NCBI GenBank assembly: GCA_002205965.3
Contig: NADL03000590.1
Span: 873,001 to 937,000, forward strand
DNA: 64,000 nucleotides
From: Kappaphycus alvarezii
Lineage: Eukaryota; Rhodophyta; Florideophyceae; Gigartinales; Solieriaceae
Reading direction: 5' to 3'
The notes beneath the pieces are model-generated. The model saw nothing but the letters and a program-made list of their open reading frames with translations, was not told where the DNA came from and did not search any database. Made by a program: the position numbers and the translations under genes. This document shows positions 56,781 through 64,000 of the stretch, piece after piece; position 1 is the stretch's first letter; every line of letters begins with the position of its first letter.

Positions 56781-58895
56781 TATACGGTGGTATCTTGATG
56801 CGATATTTTGTTTTTAATATTATTAATCTTGATGCGACGCCGTTGGCGAGAGAAACCAAACCGTTCCATGTTTGATCGAATTATATTTGACCATCAAATG
56901 TCGCCTGCATCATTCTGCGGATCCATGTTTCATAAAATATACCAAAAACAAGAGGTTGCAATTTGTGCCCCGCATTTGCATAGGCAAAGATTAATTATTC
57001 CCGCGATAACATGTACTGTAGCCTCAAATACGCAACCGTAATTTCCACGCCAGGCGCCAGAGTGCTTGCTACATTGAACAACAATCTACAAAACGCGACT
57101 GATTCCTCCGGCATCTGCATACCTTTTCTTGTGGTCCCCACTACATATGGGCAGCCTAAACACTGAAATGACCCTGCCAAGAATACCCTACATGTTGCAA
57201 TGGTGTCATTGTTTACGTGATTCGACATTATGACTCGAGAACAAAGTTTGGAATCTTGAAACAATACCCTTCCCATGCTTGTGCGTCGCGCTTCGACGCA
57301 TAGCAACTCCGACTGGGACTCGGGCTGCCCAAGCCGCAAGGTTTCAAAAACACTCGTGAACAAGGTGTAAAATGCCAGTGAACAGTGGTCGAGTGTTTGA
57401 TCACACGGTCACAAAAGTGGTGATACTGTACCATGCTGTTCCGCAAGCACTCCATACAGGGCTCAACAATACATGGTTTCAATGCGAGCGCTCAAAGATC
57501 ACCTTGTTACGAATTTATTTCTGAATCAGAAATAAACTGTGTTCTTATTTTAAAAAGTAAATCGATACGAATTGGTCGCAAGGCGTATGCAAGGGGGGAG
57601 TGGTTGGGGGTTTGTTGTATTCCCTTGATAACTTTCTGCAGGCATCTCTGGTCAGTGTATTAGTATGTACAGTACAGTATAATATACGACATGGTGGGAC
57701 CCAGACTCGGTCGGCAGAATCACGACTCGTGGTGGACAGTCGGAGATTCGAGACGACCCCAAAATTCATTTCCACCAAAGACAAGAGTATGGACCCTGAA
57801 CGTTGAGTTTCCAGCTTATGATATCGAGGTATCATGATATTATTAATACGATGGAGTCGGTAAAAATGTTTAAAACAAGTCACTGGTGTACAGGCTGCAG
57901 AACAAGTGAAAAATCTCGTGGTGCAGCCAGGCTTGAAATGAAAGCGCGAGGGAGCGGTTGTCATTTCGTCGCCCATCCCACCACCACTCGTACAAGATTG
58001 TGGCCGCCTGTGTTGCCTGAAATGGAATGGCCGAGTGGTAGTAGGGATGATAATTTGGATCATCTCAGGGCTGAAGAATGAACCTCAGCCTTCGGCACGC
58101 ATCTCGGGACAGCGCGCGGGGTCGATTAACAGCACCATGGCCATATCTTGTTATTTTCAACTTTCCTTCTGTGCAAGCCGAAGATTTGAACCTTGAGTAG
58201 TTTGAAAACCAAGTAGTTTCACAGTCGGGAAGGGTGCGGTTATTCCGGAATGTATGCAGTATTTGATGAGGTTGGGTCGGCGATGTCGTTTATCAAAACG
58301 GCGTGCCGTTGCAGTGGTGTGGTTTGCATAAACATGTGACGCTAGCCTCTGCATTTATGTGGACGCTGTAGTAAGGGGTTTGTGGGTAGTGTAGTGAAGA
58401 AAGACCGAGGTGGAGAGCAGGAGCAGTGAGAGTGCAGGGACAGTGAGACAATGCAAGTGTATTCAAATGTTAGTTGTTCAAATGGTGCAGCTTGCACTTG
58501 CACTGGCAACAAGTGTGTATCAGAGGACGAGGTGCAAGATGGGGTCCCTACCCCCTATTCAAATATTGAATAAATATTGAATAAATACTGTACAGTACTG
58601 TACATGTGTCCCAGTCGGGTTTGAACCAATTTGCGGCAGGAACAAGGTCGGGCGGTTTACAGTACAGTACAGTATTGACGAATCCGTGTCGGTGCCGTGA
58701 TTATTGTTACAGATTGGGATTTAGGATTTAGGATTAGGATTGGATTACTGTGAGTTGTTGAGTGAGGAAAAGTACGTATGAAAAAGGGCCACGTTATCCC
58801 TTGTGATCATCCCTTTTTTGCAACTACAATTAAATTACCAAAATTATACATTACAGTATTCGTACGCATCATCCCCTACAACGTACAGTAAATGT
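56781..58895. other. No recognised gene
   Basis: Minus-strand open frames at 57482-56995 and 58063-57545 have fairly even codon composition but match no family I know. Several TACAGTACAG stretches lie at 57665, 58590 and 58660. Confidence 0.4.
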
Positions 58896-58934
58896 GCAGT
58901 ACAGTACAGTACAGTACAGTACAGTACAGCACAG
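58896..58934 (+). repeat. TACAG microsatellite about 180 bp upstream of the UDP-xylose synthase start
   Basis: About seven perfect 5-bp units (GCAGTACAGTACAGTACAGT and on, ending in ACAGCACAG). It lies in the likely promoter or 5' leader region of the gene starting at 59115. Confidence 0.9.
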
Positions 58935-59114
58935 CCCTCAAGAGGGAGCCTTTCAAAGCCCAATTCGAACTCTCCTCAGAGTGCAACTACCCCCAATTTC
59001 AACACCCACATTCCCGCATCTCTCCTTGTCCGATCCCATCCCCTCCATGCACTCATAGTTCTCTCCATTCCCTTGCTCCACCTTTGAATTCCACCACACT
59101 CGTAACACACCAAC

Positions 59115-60288
59115 ATGGCCAACGACCAGATCGACGTGCAACGTCCCGCGAACGGCGGTCAAGCCATTGACAACCTTGCCACATGGTAAGTCACCACCCA
59201 AAAATACCCTCCCCTCACCATCCACACCCCTCCCTCACCCCGTTATTCAGCCTCCAACCCAAACCCACACCTCTAACCACAACTGTCCATGTCTATGACT
59301 AGGCGAGGATTAAACGCACCCAACCGTCATGATACAAAGAAACGCATTCTAGTCACTGGTGGTGCCGGCTTTATCGGCTCTCATTTGGTCGATCGTCTCA
59401 TGGAGGCCGGCCACGATGTCATCGTTGTAGATTCGCTCTTCACGGGAAAGAAGGACAACTTTGATCGCTGGCGTTTGCATCCACGCTTTGAATTCTTCCG
59501 CCACGATGTCACCGAGCCATTCACGGCTGAGGTCGACCAGATTTATCATCTTGCCTGCCCTGCTTCACCGGTTCATTACAAGTATAATGCAATCAAGACA
59601 ATCAAGACCAATGTCTTGGGCACCATTAATATGTTGGGCTTGGCAAAGCGAACCGGCGCCAGGTTTTTGCTGGCGAGTACTTCGGAGGTTTATGGCGATC
59701 CCGAGGTCCACCCCAGGTGGAGGAGTATTGGGGGAATGTCAATCCAATCGGTGTCAGGTCTTGTTATGACGAAGGCAAGCGCGTGTCGGAGACCCTCAGC
59801 TTTGATTATAACCGTCAACATGGCGTCGATATTCGTGTCGTTCGCATTTTCAATACCTACGGGCCTCGAATGGTTCTCAATGATGGAAGAGTGGTTTCCA
59901 ACTTTGTGGGTCAGGCAATTCGTGGAGATCCATTGACTATCTATGGCGATGGCATGCAGACGAGGAGTTTTTGCTATGTTGGTGACTTGGTGGAAGGTAT
60001 GATTCGCATGATGAATCAGGACGCCTACATTGGCCCGATTAATATTGGTAATCCGGGTGAGTTTACAATGAAGGAGTTGGCTGACATCGTCACCGATTTG
60101 GTTAACCCAGGGTCAGATATCAAGTACCTGCCGGCTACCCGGATGACCCAATGAAACGGAAGCCGGATATTTCAAAGGCGAAAAAGTATCTACATTGGGA
60201 GCCGACTGTAGAGCTTCGTGATGGTCTCAAGCCAATGGTTGAAGACTTTAAGCTGAGAATTTTGGGCGATGGTGTTGAGGAAGAATGA
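59115..60288 (+). CDS. UXS: UDP-glucuronate decarboxylase (UDP-xylose synthase), one intron, two apparent single-base slips
   Basis: Converts UDP-glucuronate to UDP-xylose with bound NAD+, feeding xylose into cell-wall and matrix glycans. Exon 1 is 59115-59185 ([11 protein letters not shown]...NLATW), the intron 59186-59302 (GTAAG...CTAG, 117 bp), exon 2 59303-60288. The extended-SDR fold is clear: GGAGFIGSH (residues 43-51), [31 protein letters not shown], the catalytic [15 protein letters not shown] and the UXS-type [13 protein letters not shown]. About 352 aa, normal for cytosolic UXS. Between VHP and QVEEYW the frame moves by one at CCCC (59711-59714), and again at CCC before GGATGACCC (60138-60140). 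In both places one more C restores the family sequence, so sequencing or assembly errors are likelier than decay. No other damage was seen. Confidence 0.9.
59186..59302 (+). other. Intron of the UDP-xylose synthase gene
   Basis: 117 bp, GT-AG, splitting the Trp codon TG|G. The joined reading [23 protein letters not shown] is continuous. Upstream of the catalytic domain only. Confidence 0.8.
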
Positions 60289-61067
60289 CATACCAGTATT
60301 TTAACTATTTGGTTTTTTTGGTTTTCTATTGTTCTCATGTAAAGCATGATTCACTTTTTCACGTATGTTAACGTACCATCACAGGTTATGTTTGTTGTTA
60401 GTTACCGGCCCAGACGGCACACGACTATTCTACTCCATCACTTCTCGCTGGTGCTGGTATCAGCACGACAAATACAGCCCGACCAGTAAAACCAATATAC
60501 CGTTAAGGTTCCTTGGAGCCTCCGAGCCAGACCTGTTCCATAGTCATGCAATCCCCTGGCCGAAACACACCTATCATCAGCATCACTCGCTGTTTGACTG
60601 CCTAGGGCTCAGCACACTGAAACTGTCATCAATATTTTGCTCCGCTCGTTGAATGCATGGTTCAAAAAACTGAAAAGTGAGTGGATTCCCTTTTCCCTGT
60701 GCCACATATTCGTACAGCTCGATGACCATGGTATGATAACCACGTTACAATGTCCAAAACTCGCCCAGGCAAAACCAATCTCCTTGACCTTCACAGTACA
60801 GCTTGTCGCAAAAATTTGCCCATTCAATTTCTTCAACCTTTCACCACACGCTATTGAAAGGCCGGCAGTGCTACCTTTGCAACCTTGTACACTTCAGGTG
60901 CACAGACCCACGTATTCATGCTGGTTCTGTTGCATGGCAGTCTCATGTTTTACTTACGGTCTTCGTGCCGCCATTAGAAAGGATAAGAAATCAAGTGGAG
61001 ACGGTAGCAACAGCAATCCTTCTCATCACAACTGTGAGGAATCGTTGTAGTTAAGTCAGTAGATTCT
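60289..61067. other. Intergenic region between convergent genes
   Basis: Holds the 3' ends of the plus-strand UDP-xylose synthase gene and the minus-strand gene. An open frame at 60637-61050 has no family I recognise and no good start. Confidence 0.4.
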
Positions 61068-64000
61068 TCAGAGATGGATCCGTACGCGGGCGTCTCGATT
61101 GCTGCATGCTTCTAGCGGTGCCCGGCTCCTCGAGCTGCAGTTCTCCTCCGGGAGAGATGTCGGGCTAAACGCCGCACTTGTGGGGCGAAGCATCGGACCG
61201 GGACTGCCTGCAAATGCATCCGCGCCCCTCCTCATATCACTTCTTAAAGCAACCCCAACGTTGCCAGTCCCAGTCATCCCTGCTCGCGGACTATCTCCGC
61301 GGTAAGTCTTGTGTTGTAGAGATGCCATCGCCTCACGAGATTGCGATATGGGCTGATTGTAGTTAACTGAACGGACATAGTCTGTCGCAGACATTGGTTC
61401 GCTCCTATAAACTCCGTCTGCGGAGGGCAGAGAGAGCGCTGGAGAGCGGTGCGCGTCAAGAAGAAGAGGAATATCATCGCGACCCGTCCTCATTTCATTT
61501 TGAGTCCTCACAATACCTTCTGGCTCATACACTACCGGGGGGACCGGGGCGAGTTGCGGCTGCAACCCCTCTTGACTAATGTACTGGTGGCTTAACACAG
61601 GTCCTTCTGTGCCTTGCGGCTCGAATCCCTGCTGCACCTGCGCCGTCTGGACGCCAGAGGCGTGTCCTTCCTCACGAGCATCCCACTCAGGGGTATGCAC
61701 TTGTGTAAGGTTTTCTGCCAAACACGGGGCTGAGGAGCGCTGCCTCAATGACGAGTATGTCTGCTGCTCTGCAGTAGAACTCGGTGGCGTGTACCTCGCC
61801 ATCCGCCGCCCTTGTTCGTACTGGAATCGACGCGTTGCAGTTGGCAATGTTGGTGCGACAGACCTCCGCAAGCGGCGGGATGAATCAGGAAAATTCATTC
61901 CATCATCTATGTTTGGCCTCTCGAAACGACCTCGGTACAGAGACTCGTTGAATCCCGCAGATACCCTCAGCGACTTCTGGTCGGTAGGGTCAGAGGGTTC
62001 CACGGGCGACACGTGCGAACGTGTGCGCATCTCCCCACTTCCATCAGCCGCCCCGTGTCCATGTGTGGAAGGTGTTCCCTGGTACTTGATTGATGAATTA
62101 AGCCTGTCACTGCCGGGCCTAATGATGACGCCGTCCCCTGTTCCCTCTGGATATTCATGCATCATGCGCCACTGAGGATCAGCAAATGTTTCTTGTGGGT
62201 ACACTTGATTCTGCGTTCGTGCGTCTGTGCACATTTCGCTGAAGTCCCCACTGCTCCGTGGCCTCGGGATACCCACAGGATTGCTGCCCAACTGAGTTGG
62301 CCTAGATGCGGAAGAACGGTCTTGGGTAGATGGCCGATGGCCCGTTTTCACCATGGTTGACACCCGCGGACCCACCACTCGAATGTCCTGTCTTGCCGTG
62401 GCAGGGCAACGATCGTTGCAAACTGCCTGAGCCTCCTCTAGCACTCTTGAACCCCATGATGCAGATCGCGCAACGTCTGCTCCACCTCCACTGAGTCTCT
62501 GTACCGGAGCCCTATGGACAACGGCTAGAGTAGGCCTCTTCCTCGTCCTCTTAAAGGTGTGAACCAAAGTTGGCGCTCCAGCAGCCGACGATCCTCGCTC
62601 GCTGTGGCTTCCAGAGTGAGATGACAGGTTCACTGCGGCCACCATGTTCACATCTCGTGCTGTCTCTCCTTGTTGATGGGGGACAACACTTGCCCAAAGA
62701 CCTCGTTGAGATGCATTTCCAACATCCGGGGATGTTCCTGCTTGCGCAAAAGAATGCTCAGCAACCTGGATGCCTCCGGCACGGGCGTCATGGATATCTA
62801 GGACACGGGACGCGTAGCTCACATTTCCATAGTTATGCTGCATAGTCTGATCTGTTGTGTTTAAAAAGTTTTCGTTCTTGGGATGACCGCTGGCGAGGTC
62901 ATTCTCCAACTCCAAAGCCTTGACGTGGCTCGCTGAAGGATTGTGGACCTGTTGGTTCCCAGGACCTATTGCCGTTTGATTCGTGCCGGCCAAGGAGCCA
63001 GGAGCCAAGGGATCATGCAGTAGGCGACCTATGGTGCTTCCCCGCTGCAACGACGCGTGAGGAGTATGAGGACTCGCTATAGAGCCGCTGCGCACGCGAC
63101 CCTCTGCGACCATTGCGGTCACTTGAATACGCTTTCTTTCGCTCTCTGGGACGTTATCCGTCCTGCACACTTGCTTGGCGTTGCGGCTAAACATATCCCT
63201 GTCTAGAGAGCAACTCGCCGACGACGGTCTTCTGTTGACACTCCCCTTTTGCTTCTTCGCAAGGGTAAGAAGGGCCTCATTCTTTGCATCCAAACTCATA
63301 CTGCCCCATCGGGATGGGAATGAGCGAGGAGTTGCGTCGACGTGTGCAGGTTGAGACAAGGTTAGTAAGTTTGCAACTGTTCTCTGTTCCGCTGTGCGCT
63401 CCTCTGTGCCTCGCAAGACTTTTCCGGCTTGATCAACGCCATGCTCACCAGAATTCGAATTTTGATCACTCCTATGGCTGCGCTGAGTAGGGACTTCCAC
63501 CCTGCCCTTCTGCTCAGCAGAGACCGGTTGTACTTTCTCACCAAATTGGCCGCCATCTGACGGATGCCGACGCGAAACATCATCCCCAGCTAGTTGAACC
63601 CCGTACGTCGCGTCAAATCGGGGTCCCGGTAAAGCATCCTTGTTTGCAAACTTCTTTGCCGCATCGGCCTCGGTGTCAACCATTTCGAAGGGAGGCTGAA
63701 CGCTGCCATGACTTGCCATGTCAGAATTCCTGTCCTCAATTCTCATAATCGCCATGCCCTTGGGCGCACCATCATCTCCTGCCTTTGTGCAATCTACGGC
63801 AGGCGCTTTGCCAAACAGCCCACGAGTCTGTCCTTGTCCATCCGCTTCGCGATTCGCAACCTCCATTGGAACAGCCTTCACCATGTCTGCATTTTCAGCA
63901 GGACAAACTCCCTTGTTTTCAGCGGTAGGCTCCTCTGGTTGCTCTGCAATCTTCTTTCGCTGCAGTCTCTTGTCAGCTGCGATTCTTTCAGCCCCATTCC
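61068..64000 (-). CDS. Long disordered protein, unknown function (partial, 5' end beyond window)
   Basis: A single open frame runs from the window edge to a TGA at 61068, at least 976 codons. It stays open upstream of the first in-window ATG at 63884, so the true start lies outside. The protein is Ser/Arg/Gly/Pro/Gln-rich with no membrane segment, zinc finger or enzyme motif that I can see; it looks intrinsically disordered. The most ordered-looking pieces are AERIAADKRLQRKKIAEQ just inside the edge and FPSRWGSMSLDAKNEALLTL about 190 residues after the ATG. The unbroken frame, nearly 3 kb in a region where other frames are short, argues for a real host gene. It is convergent with the UDP-xylose synthase gene. 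A regulatory or scaffold protein is possible, but no function can be assigned. Confidence 0.72.
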   Translation of the reverse strand, partial: NGAERIAADKRLQRKKIAEQPEEPTAENKGVCPAENADMVKAVPMEVANREADGQGQTRGLFGKAPAVDCTKAGDDGAPKGMAIMRIEDRNSDMASHGSVQPPFEMVDTEADAAKKFANKDALPGPRFDATYGVQLAGDDVSRRHPSDGGQFGEKVQPVSAEQKGRVEVPTQRSHRSDQNSNSGEHGVDQAGKVLRGTEERTAEQRTVANLLTLSQPAHVDATPRSFPSRWGSMSLDAKNEALLTLAKKQKGSVNRRPSSASCSLDRDMFSRNAKQVCRTDNVPESERKRIQVTAMVAEGRVRSGSIASPHTPHASLQRGSTIGRLLHDPLAPGSLAGTNQTAIGPGNQQVHNPSASHVKALELENDLASGHPKNENFLNTTDQTMQHNYGNVSYASRVLDIHDARAGGIQVAEHSFAQAGTSPDVGNASQRGLWASVVPHQQGETARDVNMVAAVNLSSHSGSHSERGSSAAGAPTLVHTFKRTRKRPTLAVVHRAPVQRLSGGGADVARSASWGSRVLEEAQAVCNDRCPATARQDIRVVGPRVSTMVKTGHRPSTQDRSSASRPTQLGSNPVGIPRPRSSGDFSEMCTDARTQNQVYPQETFADPQWRMMHEYPEGTGDGVIIRPGSDRLNSSIKYQGTPSTHGHGAADGSGEMRTRSHVSPVEPSDPTDQKSLRVSAGFNESLYRGRFERPNIDDGMNFPDSSRRLRRSVAPTLPTATRRFQYEQGRRMARYTPPSSTAEQQTYSSLRQRSSAPCLAENLTQVHTPEWDAREEGHASGVQTAQVQQGFEPQGTEGPVLSHQYISQEGLQPQLAPVPPVVYEPEGIVRTQNEMRTGRDDIPLLLDAHRSPALSLPSADGVYRSEPMSATDYVRSVNYNQPISQSREAMASLQHKTYRGDSPRAGMTGTGNVGVALRSDMRRGADAFAGSPGPMLRPTSAAFSPTSLPEENCSSRSRAPLEACSNRDARVRIHL

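Noticed and set aside
56995-57482. Minus-strand frames with Cys-rich segments as a zinc-finger gene
   Set aside because: No regular Cys/His spacing and several frame changes.
58160-58220. tRNA-like GGTTCAAATC on the minus strand
   Set aside because: T-arm stem does not pair and no A-box or acceptor stem was found.
58605-58640. tRNA-like GGTTCAAACCC on the minus strand
   Set aside because: B-box-like word only; no matching A-box or cloverleaf upstream.
60637-61050. 137-codon plus-strand frame
   Set aside because: No ATG at a sensible place, no family, lies between convergent genes.
61579-62175. 198-codon plus-strand frame opposite the long disordered gene
   Set aside because: Antisense shadow; the minus strand is open for nearly 3 kb.

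Overview
The window looks like nuclear DNA of a eukaryote rich in transposable elements, most likely an alga; a red alga fits best. The host genes are compact: the RRP4-like gene has no visible intron and the UDP-xylose synthase gene has one short intron near its 5' end. Decayed Copia, DIRS-type, LINE, Tc1 and pogo elements fill the rest. The lineage call is inference from gene structure and element mix, not from a marker gene.

Only three stretches hold convincing host genes. At 3.6-4.5 kb lies a complete exosome subunit RRP4 homologue. At 59.1-60.3 kb lies a UDP-glucuronate decarboxylase (UDP-xylose synthase), whole except for two one-base slips in runs of C. From 61.07 kb to the right edge, on the minus strand, is the end of a long gene for a disordered protein that I do not recognise.

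Almost everything else is mobile-element debris. (1) At least eight fragments of one kind of LINE, all from the C-terminal part of its polyprotein (reverse transcriptase tail, CCHC knuckle, restriction-like endonuclease), lie at 0.2-2.9, 6.2-6.7, 24.4-24.8, 25.8-26.1, 29.5-30.2, 32.3-33.2 and 56.3 kb. (2) The first LINE copy is split by a 1.46-kb block (853-2316) carrying an intact 168-codon acidic ORF with its own promoter-like region and a 28-bp minisatellite. Two more degraded copies (17.65-18.76 and 21.44-22.94 kb) and one tail fragment (16.68-16.86 kb) show that this is a repeated family. It has no recognisable transposase and is my best candidate for something undescribed. (3) On the minus strand at 7.4-16.35 kb an old Copia element is interrupted by a DIRS-type tyrosine-recombinase retroelement. 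(4) A pogo-like transposase relic (20.1-21.3 kb) sits between the two inverted copies of the acidic-ORF family. (5) A Tc1-like relic lies at 34.3-35.3 kb. (6) On the minus strand at 47.8-50.45 kb a lambda-exonuclease/YqaJ-like nuclease and a DDE-like transposase region lie together. (7) A much younger Copia element (51.11-56.23 kb) has LTRs about 97% identical and a perfect 5-bp target duplication.

The stretches 16.4-23.3 and 33.4-46 kb are clearly richer in A+T and hold no recognisable host gene. Short dispersed repeats are dense at 23-34 kb. One motif of about 45 bp occurs at least a dozen times on both strands. All identifications were made by eye from translated motifs; no database search was possible.
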